64,000 nt of DNA, taken from the NCBI RefSeq assembly GCF_013408335.1, contig NZ_JACBZR010000001.1:3945501-4009500 (forward strand). Reading direction: 5' to 3'. This stretch comes from Nocardioides panzhihuensis. Its GTDB lineage: Bacteria > Actinomycetota > Actinomycetes > Propionibacteriales > Nocardioidaceae. Under the pieces are notes generated by a model that was given only the letters and a program-made list of their open reading frames with translations, was not told the origin of the DNA and did no database searches. Below are positions 8,411-17,169 of the stretch, in pieces. The position numbers were made by a program, and so were the translations under genes. Position 1 is the first letter of the stretch; every line of letters starts with the position of its first letter.

Positions 8411-8758
8411 TCATCGGGACGCCAGCGCCCCCGCAAGGGAGTCGAGAACGCCGGGGACGATCGAGAAGTAGGCCCAGCGGCCGCGTTGCTCGCGGGTGAC
8501 CATCCCGGCCTCGACCAGCAGCTTCATGTGATGGGAGACCGTCGGCTGGGACAGCCCCACCGGCTCGGTGAGGTCGCAGACGCACGCCTCCTTGTCGTCG
8601 GCGGCCGCGATGATCGAGAGCAGCTTGACCCGGTTGGGGTCGCCGAGCGCCTTGAACATCCGCGCCAGCGCCTCGGCCTGGTCGTCCTCGAGGACGCCTG
8701 CGGTCACCGGCGAGCAGCACGCGACGGCGGCGGACGGAAGCACGGGGAGAGCGGTCAT
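8411..8758 (-). CDS. arsR: ArsR-family arsenite-responsive repressor
   Basis: The 115-residue winged-helix protein contains LFKALGDPNR-like FKALGDPNRVKLL, and LTEPVGLSQPTVSHHMKLLVEAG as the recognition helix region. Cysteines at 14, 15, 59 and 61 (ACCSP and ACVCDL) are candidate As(III) ligands. A paired N-terminal Cys plus one distal Cys is the arrangement known for Corynebacterium glutamicum ArsR1. I chose ATG 8758 over the upstream in-frame codon because the latter would lie close to the operator. It diverges from arsO across a promoter region with two near-identical operator copies. Confidence 0.9.
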   Translation of the reverse strand: MTALPVLPSAAVACCSPVTAGVLEDDQAEALARMFKALGDPNRVKLLSIIAAADDKEACVCDLTEPVGLSQPTVSHHMKLLVEAGMVTREQRGRWAYFSIVPGVLDSLAGALASR

Positions 8759-8781
8759 GGGGAACAGTCTACCCGGAAACA

Positions 8782-8834
8782 TTGACGAACGTCGATACGT
8801 GATCTAGTGTCGCCCACATATCGACGTTCGTGAA
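8782..8834. promoter_or_regulatory. Paired ArsR operators between arsR and arsO
   Basis: ttgacgaacgtcgata (8782-8797) and tatcgacgttcgtgaa (8819-8834) are inverted copies of each other with one mismatch. They flank a candidate -10 element tagtgt (8805-8810) for arsO. Two copies in the divergent promoter suggest that one repressor controls both directions. Confidence 0.75.
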
Positions 8835-8847
8835 TCTGAGGAGCATC

Positions 8848-10170
8848 ATGACCGACCTGCCTGTTGCCGTCATCGGCGCCGGACCCCAGGGCCTCGCGGC
8901 CGCAGCCCATCTCCTCGAGCGTGGTCTCACCCCGCTCGTGCTCGAGCAAGGAGCGGAGCCGGTTGCGGCGGTCGCCGAGTGGGGCCACGTACGCCTCTTC
9001 TCGGCCTGGCCCGAGCTCGTCGACAAGGCCGCCGCCCGGCTGCTCGAGCCGACCGCCTGGGAAGCCCCGGCCCAGGGCTACCCCACCGGCGCGCAGTGGC
9101 GTGAGCGCTACCTCGTCCCGCTCGCCGACGCACTCGGCGACCACATCCGCTACCAGGCCACGGTCACCGGCGTCTCCCGCAAGGGCCGCGACCGTCTGGT
9201 CGACGCCGACCGCGCCGAGCAGCCCTTCGTCCTCCACGTGACCGGCGCCGACGGCTCCGAGGAGCGCCTCGAGGCGCGGGCCGTCATCGATGCCTCCGGC
9301 ACTTGGCGCCGGCCCAACCCGGCCGGTGCCGACGGGCTCTCGGCGCTCGGGGAGCGCGCGGCGCACGCCGCGGGCGTGCTCGGCTACGCCGTGCCGAACC
9401 ACGCCGACCCCGAGGCGTACGCAGGCCGGCACACGGTCGTGATCGGCGCTGGCGACTCCGCCTTCAACGCCGTCAACGAGCTCACCGTCATCGCCAAGGA
9501 CCACCCGGGAACGAGGATCACCTGGGCGATCCGCCGTGCGGTGTCCACGAACACCTTCGGCGGCGGCGAGGCCGACGAGCTCCCGGAGCGGGGTGCCCTC
9601 GGCGTACGGGCCCGGAAGGCCGTCCAGGACGGCACCGTCGAGATGGTGACCGGGTTCCGCACGGAGCGGGTCGACGGAGCCACCCTCATCGCCGAGGACG
9701 GCCGCGAGATCGAGGCCGACCAGGTGGTCGTGCTGACCGGATATCGGCCGGACACGAGCTTCCTCAGCGAGATGCGCCTCGACCTCGACCCGACCCTGGA
9801 GGCGCCGCGCAACATCGCGGTCCAGATCGACCCCAACCTGCACTCCTGCGGCTCGGTCAGCGCAACCGGCGCCAAGGACCTCGCCCAGCCCGAGCCCGAC
9901 CTCTACCTGGTCGGTATGAAGTCCTACGGCCGTGCACCGACGTTCCTGGCGATGACCGGCTACGAGCAGGTACGCAGCGTGGTGGCCGAGCTCGCCGGCG
10001 ACCACGACGCGGCGGCCCGGGTGGAGCTGGAGCTCCCGGACACCGGTGTCTGCGGCGGCGCCGGTGTCTTCGACGACCCGGACAGCGCCAGCGGCGGCAG
10101 CTGCTGCGGGGCCCCTGCGCCGAGCGAGGAGCTGATCACGATCAGCAGGGCGCCGATCACGCTCTCGTGA
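8848..10170 (+). CDS. arsO: ArsO-type flavin-dependent monooxygenase
   Basis: The 440-residue protein begins with an FAD-binding GxGxxG (VIGAGPQGLAAAAHLLERG, residues ~6-24) and has a second nucleotide-binding motif HTVVIGAGDSAFNAVNEL in the middle, the two-Rossmann plan of flavin monooxygenases. It ends with a Cys pair in GGSCCGAP. Homologues called ArsO sit in actinobacterial ars operons (e.g. Streptomyces arsRBOCT). The exact reaction is not settled. A gagga ribosome-binding site precedes the ATG at 8848. The 3' end overlaps convergent arsC by 14 bp. Confidence 0.85.
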   Translation: MTDLPVAVIGAGPQGLAAAAHLLERGLTPLVLEQGAEPVAAVAEWGHVRLFSAWPELVDKAAARLLEPTAWEAPAQGYPTGAQWRERYLVPLADALGDHIRYQATVTGVSRKGRDRLVDADRAEQPFVLHVTGADGSEERLEARAVIDASGTWRRPNPAGADGLSALGERAAHAAGVLGYAVPNHADPEAYAGRHTVVIGAGDSAFNAVNELTVIAKDHPGTRITWAIRRAVSTNTFGGGEADELPERGALGVRARKAVQDGTVEMVTGFRTERVDGATLIAEDGREIEADQVVVLTGYRPDTSFLSEMRLDLDPTLEAPRNIAVQIDPNLHSCGSVSATGAKDLAQPEPDLYLVGMKSYGRAPTFLAMTGYEQVRSVVAELAGDHDAAARVELELPDTGVCGGAGVFDDPDSASGGSCCGAPAPSEELITISRAPITLS

Positions 10171-10606
10171 TCGGGCGCTCCGGGGGCACGCCGAGCTCGT
10201 CGAGCAGGCCGAGCACTCGCTGCTCGATCTCGTCTCGGATGCCGCGTACGTGCTCGATGCCCCCGCCCTTCGGGTCGGTGACCTTCCAGTCCTCGTAGCG
10301 CTTGCCGGGATAGAACGGGCAGGCGTCACCGCAGCCCATGGTGATGACCGCGTCGGCGCTCCGGACGACCTCGTCGGTCCAGGGCTTGGGAAACTCCCCG
10401 GAGATGTCGATCCCGAGCTCGGCCATGGCCTCGACCGCGACCGGGTTGATGGCGGCGGCCGGTGCGGAGCCCCCGGACCAGCCGATCGCCTTCTCCCCGG
10501 CGTAGTGGGTGAAGAAGCCGAGCGCCATCTGCGAGCGGCCGGCATTCTCGACACAGAGAAACAGAACGGCCGGCTTGCTGTCGGTCGCGGATCCGTCGGT
10601 GCTCAT
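10157..10606 (-). CDS. arsC: Arsenate reductase, low-molecular-weight phosphatase type
   Basis: The 149-residue protein has the LMW-PTP loop CVENAGRSQMA (catalytic Cys18, Arg24) and the MGCGDACPFYPGKRYEDWKV segment seen in actinobacterial ArsC enzymes, which couple to mycothiol/mycoredoxin or thioredoxin. It reduces As(V) to As(III) for export by Acr3. It lies just downstream (30 bp) of the ArsR-ArsC fusion gene on the same strand, so the two are probably co-transcribed. Confidence 0.92.
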   Translation of the reverse strand: MSTDGSATDSKPAVLFLCVENAGRSQMALGFFTHYAGEKAIGWSGGSAPAAAINPVAVEAMAELGIDISGEFPKPWTDEVVRSADAVITMGCGDACPFYPGKRYEDWKVTDPKGGGIEHVRGIRDEIEQRVLGLLDELGVPPERPITRA

Positions 10607-10636
10607 CGAGTGGTTCTCCTGGTGGGGTGTGTGGGG

Positions 10637-11308
10637 TCAGGAATCGAAACGGGAGGCGAGCGACCTGATCCGGTGCTCGAGCTCGAGATAGGCGGCGTCG
10701 AACGCCTCGGGGCCGTTGCCCACCGGGTCGGGGATCGACCAGTGCAGCTCGCCGCGGGCCTTCGGCGTCTCGTGAGCGCGGTCGCACACGGTGACCACCA
10801 GGTCGTCCGGGTCGAGGACGTCATCGAGGTGGCGGGGCTCGACGATCGGAAGCTCCAGGTCGCGGCGGGAGGCGACCGCGACCGCCCCGGGATTGATGTG
10901 CTCGGCGGGATGAGTGCCTGCGGAGTCGGCGGGGATCGTGCTGACCTGGCGCCACAGCGCCGCGGCCAGGTGGGATCGCGCCGAGTTGCCGGTGCACACG
11001 AACAGGACACGCCTGGGCACCGCCACGGGGGACGCGGTGCCCAGGGTGTCGAGCATGTCCTGCTCGAGGTGCAGGTACGTGCGTCTCCCGTCGCCCTCGG
11101 ACTGGTGACGGGACACGACGCCTGCGCTCACCAGCGCCTGGACGTGGTGAGCAAACAAGTTCGACGGGACATTCAGCATCCCGGCGAGCTCCGTGGGGGA
11201 GGCATCACTCATCTGGAGGCTGTCGACGATCCGAAGCCGCACCGGATCACCGAGCGCCGCATGGATCTTGGCACGGCGCTCCAGCTCCGACTTTCTCTCA
11301 ACCTCCAT
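10637..11308 (-). CDS. ArsR-ArsC fusion: HTH repressor joined to LMW-phosphatase arsenate reductase domain
   Basis: The 223-residue protein has an ArsR-like winged helix in residues 1-95 (IHAALGDPVRLRIVDSLQMSD, then HHVQALVSAGVVSRH). A phosphatase/arsenate-reductase domain follows from ~98, with the loop CTGNSARS (Cys105, Arg111). The ATG at 11308 was chosen because the family start is here; the open frame upstream is antisense to acr3. It diverges from acr3 with 48 bp between the starts, so it probably represses that promoter, with the fused reductase domain acting as enzyme or sensor. No classical ArsR metal-binding Cys pair is seen in the HTH part. Confidence 0.88.
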   Translation of the reverse strand: MEVERKSELERRAKIHAALGDPVRLRIVDSLQMSDASPTELAGMLNVPSNLFAHHVQALVSAGVVSRHQSEGDGRRTYLHLEQDMLDTLGTASPVAVPRRVLFVCTGNSARSHLAAALWRQVSTIPADSAGTHPAEHINPGAVAVASRRDLELPIVEPRHLDDVLDPDDLVVTVCDRAHETPKARGELHWSIPDPVGNGPEAFDAAYLELEHRIRSLASRFDS

Positions 11309-11324
11309 TGACTCAATATTGACT
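11307..11324. promoter_or_regulatory. Candidate operator for the ArsR-ArsC fusion / acr3 divergent promoter
   Basis: Two direct copies of attgact (11307-11313 and 11318-11324) enclose the palindrome tcaatattga (11313-11322), in the 48-bp gap and overlapping the fusion gene's start codon. The AT-rich ATTGAC element resembles the ttgac core of the ArsR box near arsO. Confidence 0.5.
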
Positions 11325-11356
11325 GAGCAATCTTCCGCAGTCAAGATGTTCCTGAG

Positions 11357-12490
11357 ATGGCCGACGAAACCGAGGAGCCCCTGGTGACCAACACTGCAGA
11401 CGCCGCTGTGTCCGACAAGGACCAAGCGCCCGTCCTCCAGCAGATGTCGGTCCTCGACCGGTTCCTGCCGGTCTGGATCCTGGCGGCGATGGCGCTGGGG
11501 ATCGGACTGGGCCGAGCGATCCCGGGCATGGACCAGGCGCTCGACGCGATCAAGATCGGCTCGGTCAGCCTGCCGATCGCGATCGGCCTGCTGCTGATGA
11601 TGTATCCGGTGCTGGCCAAGGTGCGCTACCGCCAGCTCGACCGAGTCACCGGCGACCGCAAGCTGCTGATCTCCTCGCTCGTCCTCAACTGGCTCGTCGG
11701 GCCGGCCCTGATGTTCGCGCTGGCCTGGCTGCTGCTGCCCGATCTGCCGGAATACCGGACCGGGCTGATCATCGTGGGTCTGGCCAGGTGCATCGCGATG
11801 GTGCTGATCTGGAACGACCTCTCCTGCGGCGACCGCGAGGCCGGCGCCGTGCTGGTCGCGATCAACTCCGTCTTCCAGATCCTGGCCTTCGGCGTGCTCG
11901 GCTGGTTCTACCTGCAGGTGCTGCCCGGTTGGCTGGGTCTGGAGCAGGTCGACGCCGACTTCTCGTTCTGGACGATCGTCGTCTCGGTCCTCGTCTTCCT
12001 CGGGATCCCGCTGCTGGCCGGCTTCCTCACCCGAACGATCGGTGAGCGGAAGATGGGCCAGGAGGCGTACGAGTCGAAGTTCCTGCCGCAGATCGGCCCC
12101 GTGGCGCTCTACGGCCTGCTGTTCACCATCGTGATGCTGTTCGCGCTGCAGGGGCACACCATCACCTCACAGCCGCTGGACGTCGTCAGGATCGCGCTCC
12201 CGCTGCTGGCCTACTTCTTCCTCATGTTCGGCGGCAGCTTCGCCCTGGGTGCCGGGATCGGGCTGGGATACGAGAAGACGGCCACCCTCGCGTTCACGGC
12301 CGCGGGCAACAACTTCGAGCTGGCCATCGCGGTGGCGATCGGCGTCTTCGGGGTCACCTCCGGTGAGGCGCTCGCCGGCGTGGTCGGCCCCTTGATCGAG
12401 GTCCCGGTCCTCGTGGCCCTCGTCTACGTCTCACTCTGGCTGCGAGGCCGGATGGCCGACCGCGGAGAGCAGGTGCGACCAGGCCGATGA
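11357..12490 (+). CDS. acr3: Arsenite efflux transporter, ACR3 family
   Basis: The 377-residue protein has about ten membrane segments and family motifs: LPIAIGLLLMMYPVLAKV, RCIAMVLIWNDLSCGD (Cys144 in the conserved RC position, Cys157) and AAGNNFELAIAVAIGVFG. It exports As(III) using the proton gradient. It is divergent from the ArsR-ArsC fusion. The 3' end overlaps the convergent alpha/beta hydrolase gene by 60 bp. Confidence 0.95.
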   Translation: MADETEEPLVTNTADAAVSDKDQAPVLQQMSVLDRFLPVWILAAMALGIGLGRAIPGMDQALDAIKIGSVSLPIAIGLLLMMYPVLAKVRYRQLDRVTGDRKLLISSLVLNWLVGPALMFALAWLLLPDLPEYRTGLIIVGLARCIAMVLIWNDLSCGDREAGAVLVAINSVFQILAFGVLGWFYLQVLPGWLGLEQVDADFSFWTIVVSVLVFLGIPLLAGFLTRTIGERKMGQEAYESKFLPQIGPVALYGLLFTIVMLFALQGHTITSQPLDVVRIALPLLAYFFLMFGGSFALGAGIGLGYEKTATLAFTAAGNNFELAIAVAIGVFGVTSGEALAGVVGPLIEVPVLVALVYVSLWLRGRMADRGEQVRPGR

Positions 12491-13177
12491 GGTCGGGTCG
12501 CCCCAGACGGAGTGATCGGCGCCGTCGACCATCTCGAGGCGTACGCCGGGATGTGCTGCCGCGTAGCGCTCGGAGATCGCGAGCGGGATGACGGTGTCGG
12601 CGGTGCCGTGCAGGATCCGGACCGGGACCCGCGGGGCGAGGCCCAGCGGGTCGGCGGCGGCGTACGCGTCGGGGGTGTCGGCCGGGGTCCCGCCGAGGAA
12701 TTCCTCCACCGCGCCGTCGCCGAGACCGTCCTCGCTCATCGCGGCCAGTGCGGCGGCGGGGGCGAGGGCCACGACACCCGTGACGAGGGTGCTCGCCCGG
12801 GCTGCCGCCCAGAGCGCGAGCTGGCCGCCGGAGGAGTGGCCGACCAGGGTGATCCGGCGGGGCGCGTCGTTATGGATCGTCCACTCCCGACCGCTGAGCT
12901 GGATCGACTCGATCGCGGTCTCGACGTCCTCGAACGCCGCTCGCCACTGGCCGGGTCCGTGACGGTACTCCACCGTCACGGTCAGGTGGCCGGCCTCGGC
13001 CAGGGCCCGCCCGGCCGGCCAGGTGCGCATCCGGTCGGAGTCACGCCACAGCCCGCCGTGGAGCAGCAGGACGAGCGAGTCGGTCGCCTCGGCCGGCTCG
13101 AAGACGTCGGCTACCTGCCGGGCGGTGGCGCCGTAGCGCATGGTCGCGTCGGGATAGGTGGTGTCCGTCGTGGTCAT
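12431..13177 (-). CDS. Alpha/beta hydrolase, kynurenine-formamidase-like
   Basis: The 248-residue protein has an oxyanion-hole HGGLW, nucleophile GHSSGG, and an acidic/His end (HGTADTVIPL and DGADHSVW). HGG-W plus GHSxGG is typical of the arylformamidase/HSL-like branch. The ATG at 13177 overlaps the benE stop by 4 bases (ATGA), so it is translationally coupled to the benzoate transporter gene. A role in releasing an aromatic acid or in anthranilate supply would fit the context but is inference. It overlaps acr3 by 60 bp on the opposite strand. Confidence 0.85.
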   Translation of the reverse strand: MTTTDTTYPDATMRYGATARQVADVFEPAEATDSLVLLLHGGLWRDSDRMRTWPAGRALAEAGHLTVTVEYRHGPGQWRAAFEDVETAIESIQLSGREWTIHNDAPRRITLVGHSSGGQLALWAAARASTLVTGVVALAPAAALAAMSEDGLGDGAVEEFLGGTPADTPDAYAAADPLGLAPRVPVRILHGTADTVIPLAISERYAAAHPGVRLEMVDGADHSVWGDPTSSAWSHLLSAVGHPASQPE

Positions 13178-14430
13178 GACTTCTCCTCGCTGTTGTGGCT
13201 GTTTCGGCTGCTGCGGCTGCTGCGGCTGTCTCGGCTGCCGCGGTCGAGCAGCACGCTGACCGCGACGCCGACCACCAGTCCCCAGAAGGCGGAGCCGATG
13301 TTGAAGACGGTGATGTCGGCGACGGTCACCAGGAAGGTGACCAGCGCGCCGGTGGCGTGGGGTCCGCTGAAGGCGGACTGGAAGGCGCCTTGGAGCGGCT
13401 TGAGCATGGCCAGGCCGCCCAGCGCGGCGACGTACGCCTCGGGCATGGTGGTGATGACCCGGACCATGCCGGGGGCGAGCAGGCCGAACCCGATGGCCAG
13501 TACGCCGCACCAGACCGCCGCGGCATAGTGCCGCCGCCGTTCTCCCGAGGCAGTGACCAGCGCGTTGGTCGGACCGGCCAGGCACGTGGACACTCCGCCG
13601 AGCGGGGCCGCAAGCAGCGACGTCACCCCGCACCAGCCGGTCACCTGGTTCATCCGGGGGTCATGATCAGCGGCACGTAGCACGGCCATGCCCTGGCCGT
13701 TCTGGACGACCAGGACGGTGATCAGCAGCGGGATGGTGAGCTCGACGAAGGCGGAGCCGGTGAAGACAGGGGTGGTCCAGACCGGGTCGAGGATCCAGCG
13801 CCCGGAGACCTCCACGGCCGGCCGGTCCGCGAGGCTCACCGCGACCGCCCCGACCGCCAGCGCCACCAGCACCGGCGGGAGCCAGCGCGCCAGCCACGGC
13901 GCCGCACTGACGGCGACGAAGGCGGCCACCATGGGCCCGGCGACCGCCAGGTCGCGGTCGACGGCGAGGACGAGGTCGGTGCCGAAGCGGAGGAAGACGC
14001 CCGCGACCATCGCCATCACGATCGGCATCGGGAGCAGGTGCATGATGCGGTCGACCTGCCGGGTCAGGGCCAGCGCGATCAGCAGCACCGCGGCCATGCA
14101 GAACCCGCCGACCGCCTCCGGCCAGGTGGTGCCGGCGGTCATCGCCTGGCCGACGACCACGGTGCCGGGGATCGTCCAGAAGTAGACGAGCGGCTGCCGG
14201 CTCCACCGCGAGGCGATGATCGTCAGCACCCCGTTGAGGCAGAAGACCGCGCTCACCCAGGAGGCGACCACACCGGCGGAGAGTCCGGCGCCCTGGCCGA
14301 CGGCGAGGATCACCGCCACCGGACCGGTGCAGGAGAACAGGAACCCGATGAAGCCGTTGACCAGCTCGTGGCGGCCCAGGTCACGCCTCAGCTCGGTCCG
14401 GGGCGCTCGGACGTGGAGATCGGTGCTCAT
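13174..14430 (-). CDS. benE: Benzoate/H+ symporter, BenE family
   Basis: The 418-residue membrane protein matches BenE, with about 12 hydrophobic segments. Characteristic stretches are FIGFLFSCTGPVAVILAVGQGAGLS near the N-terminus and GGVSTCLAGPTNALVTASGE. The start ATG at 14430 overlaps the stop of the LuxR-type gene by 4 bases. A Ser/Arg/Asn tail (RSSRSSRNSHNS) is encoded by near-repeats of ctgctgcgg around 13190-13250. It imports benzoate for the ben dioxygenase. In C. glutamicum the ben locus likewise contains benR, benK and benE. Confidence 0.93.
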   Translation of the reverse strand: MSTDLHVRAPRTELRRDLGRHELVNGFIGFLFSCTGPVAVILAVGQGAGLSAGVVASWVSAVFCLNGVLTIIASRWSRQPLVYFWTIPGTVVVGQAMTAGTTWPEAVGGFCMAAVLLIALALTRQVDRIMHLLPMPIVMAMVAGVFLRFGTDLVLAVDRDLAVAGPMVAAFVAVSAAPWLARWLPPVLVALAVGAVAVSLADRPAVEVSGRWILDPVWTTPVFTGSAFVELTIPLLITVLVVQNGQGMAVLRAADHDPRMNQVTGWCGVTSLLAAPLGGVSTCLAGPTNALVTASGERRRHYAAAVWCGVLAIGFGLLAPGMVRVITTMPEAYVAALGGLAMLKPLQGAFQSAFSGPHATGALVTFLVTVADITVFNIGSAFWGLVVGVAVSVLLDRGSRDSRSSRSSRNSHNSEEKS

Positions 14431-17156
14431 GGCTCCTCCGTCGGCTCGGCCGCCATCGCGGCGAGCTCGGTCCGGCTGCGTACGCCGAGCTTCGCGTAGA
14501 TGCGGGTCAGGTGGTACTGCACTGTCTTGGGCGAGACGAACAGCTGCGCGGCGACCTCGCGGTTGGAGAGGCCGGAGGCGACCATCTCCGCGACGGTCTC
14601 CTCCTGCGGGGTCAGGTCCGCCGGCCCACGCCGGCCGCGCGGGGCCCGCACTCCCCCGGCCCGCACTCCCCCGGCCCGCACTCCCCCGGCGCGCAGCTCC
14701 CGCTGGGCGGCGTCGACGTAGGTCACCGCCCCCAGTCCGTCCCACAGGTCGCGGGCAGAGGAGAGCAGCGCCTCGGCGTCGCGACGGCGACCGGCACGAC
14801 GCAGGGCCTGCCCGTAGGCGAAGGTCACCCGGGCCCGCTCGTAGCGCAGCGGCAGCCCGTCGAGCAGGCCGAGCGCCCGGTCGAAGGTGTCGCGGACCCC
14901 GGCGAGGTCGCCCCGCGCGCCGTGCCAGCGGCCTCGGGCGGTGGCCAGACGGGCCTGGGCGGAGCGATGCCGCTCCTCACCGGCACGCGTCTCGTGCGGA
15001 CGGAGGAACTCGTCGGCCTCGTCGAGCCTGCCCTCTGCGATCAGCGCTGCGGCGTACGTCTCGGCCCAGGGCCAGATGGCCGGCTCGGCCAACGCGCTGC
15101 CGGCCGGGGCCTGGGTGAGCGGCTCGAGGATGCGGAGGACGGCACGGAAGTCGCTGCGGGCCTCGGCGATGTGGGCGCGGGCGAGCAGCGCGGGGACGCG
15201 CATGATCTCGTAGCCCTGCGCGCCGACCTCGGCGGCACGGGCGGTGCGGGCGGCGTCCTCCCAGCTGCCGCGCAGCAGGTGGGTCTCGGTGGCGGTCCAC
15301 TCCAGCAGCGGGGTGACCAGGGCGATGCCCGACTCGGCGGCGAGCGCCCGGCCGGCGGCGACCGTCTGCAGGGCCGATTCACCTTCACCGGTCAGAAACT
15401 GCACCCGTGCCAGCCAGGCGAGGGCCCACATCGAGATCCGGGTCGACCCGCCGAGGACCCGTGGGTCGGTGACCCCCTCCAGGCGGCTGCGGGCCTCGTC
15501 GGGCTCGTCGGTGAGGACATCGAGCCAGCCTCGGCCCATCGTGACCCGCTGGGTCTGGGCGCTGTGCCCGACGCGGCGGGCGGCCGCGGCGTACGCCTCG
15601 TGCGCCTCCTCGAACCGGCCCGACATCGCCAGCCCGAGCCCGCGGATCGCCGCCGCCTCGACGCCCGCCGCAGAATCTCGGCCGGCCAGCGCGATCGCCC
15701 GGTCGGCCCAGGTGACCAGCTCGTCACCACGGCACAGCGCCAGCGAGTGCAGCACGTGCCGGGTGGCGATCAGTGCGGCGGTCTCCGGCTCCCGGTCGGG
15801 GTTGACGATGTCCCAGGCGCGCTTGAGCCGCACCTCGGCCTCGGTGGCGCGACCGCGCAGGATCGCCAGATAGGCGAGCACCGCATCGCGCAGCGGCGTC
15901 TCGCGCAGGCCCTCGACCACGGGCACCAGCGCCGCGGCGCCCATGCCGTCGCCCGCCGCGACCAGGGCGTCGACGGAACGGATCAGGCGGTCGTCGCGGC
16001 GCACCGGGTCTTCGGTGAGCCGGCTGGAGTCGCGGTAGAGTGCCGCGGCCTGCGCCCAGGCGCCCTCGTCGCCACGCCGCTGCGCCAGCCGGGCGACCTC
16101 GTCGGCCAGGTTCGCGTCGGGCATCGGGGTCGCGGCGACGAGATGCCTGGCCCGCCGGACCTCGTCGTCGACGATCGCGGCCGCGCGCTGGTGCGCGTCG
16201 GCGGCCCGGCGAGCGCCCATCGCCGTCAGCACGGCGACACCGACCAGCGGCGTACGCCATCGGGGGCGGTGGTCGTGGGTGGCCTCGACGAGCCCGGCAG
16301 CGGCCAGCGCGTCGACGGCCGAGAGCGGGTCCTCGAGGTCGGCGAGGGTCGCGGCCTGTCCCAGCGATGCGTCCTCCCCCAGGATCGCGAAGGCCTCGGC
16401 GAGGGCGCGCCCGTCGGCGCCGCACCCGGCGAGAGCGAGCTCGACCTTGTCGCGTACGTGGACGGGTGCCGGTAGCTGGGTCTCGGGCCGTGCCCAGCGG
16501 TTCGGCGGGAGCTCGTCGAGCAGGGCGACCGCATCGCGCGGGCTGCCCGCCGTGTGACGGGTGAGGACCTCGGCCATCGCGGGGTGCAGGATCCGTCCGC
16601 GCAGCGAGGCGAGCTCGCCGACGGCAGCCGCGTCCAACCCCTCGATGCGTACGGTCTCGGCGGCGATCTCCCCGAGGAACGGCGTGCTGCGGGTGGCCGC
16701 CAGCACCACCAGCACAGGGGCGTCGCGGTGCCTGCGCAGCGCGGAGGCGATCGCCTGCAGCGAGAGCGTGTCGGCGAGGTCGGCGTCGTCGACCAGGATC
16801 AGGCCGGCATCCTCCGCCGAACCAGTGTCGAGGGCTCGCGCGACCAGCGCGTCGGCCGCAGCGACCGGATCCGCAGACGCATCATCTCGACAAGCTCGAT
16901 ACATCGCCTCACCGAGCAGCTGGCGGAGAACGGCACCCGGCGATTCCTGTTCCCAGGCACCGGCACGGGCCATCAGCGCCGTCGTCATGGTCCGGTCCAC
17001 GAGGCCGCGGATCAGCGCGGTCTTGCCCAGCCCCGGGTCGCCGAGGAGCAGGACGGCGGCAGAGCCTGAGGCACGGGTGAGGGCCAGCCGCGAGGTGAGC
17101 TCGTCGAGCTCGTCCTCACGACCGACACACCCGGCTCTCTCTATGAGCACGGTCAC
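14427..17156 (-). CDS. benR: LuxR-family ATP-binding (LAL-type) regulator, probable BenR
   Basis: The 909-residue protein has an AAA/NACHT-like ATPase at the N-terminus (Walker A LGDPGLGKT at ~39-46; Walker B LILVDDADL), a long TPR-like helical middle, and a C-terminal LuxR HTH (LTPQEETVAEMVASGLSNREVAAQLFVSPKTVQYHLTRIYAKLGV). A triplicated 15-nt repeat precedes the HTH. It sits between benK and benE on the same strand; C. glutamicum uses an LAL-type LuxR regulator, BenR, encoded in its ben cluster. It probably activates ben genes in response to benzoate; the symbol rests on this synteny. Confidence 0.88.
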   Translation of the reverse strand: MTVLIERAGCVGREDELDELTSRLALTRASGSAAVLLLGDPGLGKTALIRGLVDRTMTTALMARAGAWEQESPGAVLRQLLGEAMYRACRDDASADPVAAADALVARALDTGSAEDAGLILVDDADLADTLSLQAIASALRRHRDAPVLVVLAATRSTPFLGEIAAETVRIEGLDAAAVGELASLRGRILHPAMAEVLTRHTAGSPRDAVALLDELPPNRWARPETQLPAPVHVRDKVELALAGCGADGRALAEAFAILGEDASLGQAATLADLEDPLSAVDALAAAGLVEATHDHRPRWRTPLVGVAVLTAMGARRAADAHQRAAAIVDDEVRRARHLVAATPMPDANLADEVARLAQRRGDEGAWAQAAALYRDSSRLTEDPVRRDDRLIRSVDALVAAGDGMGAAALVPVVEGLRETPLRDAVLAYLAILRGRATEAEVRLKRAWDIVNPDREPETAALIATRHVLHSLALCRGDELVTWADRAIALAGRDSAAGVEAAAIRGLGLAMSGRFEEAHEAYAAAARRVGHSAQTQRVTMGRGWLDVLTDEPDEARSRLEGVTDPRVLGGSTRISMWALAWLARVQFLTGEGESALQTVAAGRALAAESGIALVTPLLEWTATETHLLRGSWEDAARTARAAEVGAQGYEIMRVPALLARAHIAEARSDFRAVLRILEPLTQAPAGSALAEPAIWPWAETYAAALIAEGRLDEADEFLRPHETRAGEERHRSAQARLATARGRWHGARGDLAGVRDTFDRALGLLDGLPLRYERARVTFAYGQALRRAGRRRDAEALLSSARDLWDGLGAVTYVDAAQRELRAGGVRAGGVRAGGVRAPRGRRGPADLTPQEETVAEMVASGLSNREVAAQLFVSPKTVQYHLTRIYAKLGVRSRTELAAMAAEPTEEP
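14645..14689. repeat. Three exact 15-nt tandem repeats in benR
   Basis: The unit cccgcactcccccgg occurs three times in a row. On the coding strand it gives repeated Arg-Ala-Gly-Gly-Val, a flexible linker just before the LuxR DNA-binding domain. Being a multiple of three, changes in copy number keep the frame. Confidence 0.9.
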
Positions 17157-17169
17157 ACCCTAGGCCCCT

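Noticed and set aside
14645..14689. Possible CRISPR-like repeat
   Set aside because: Units are 15 nt, contiguous without spacers and in frame within benR.
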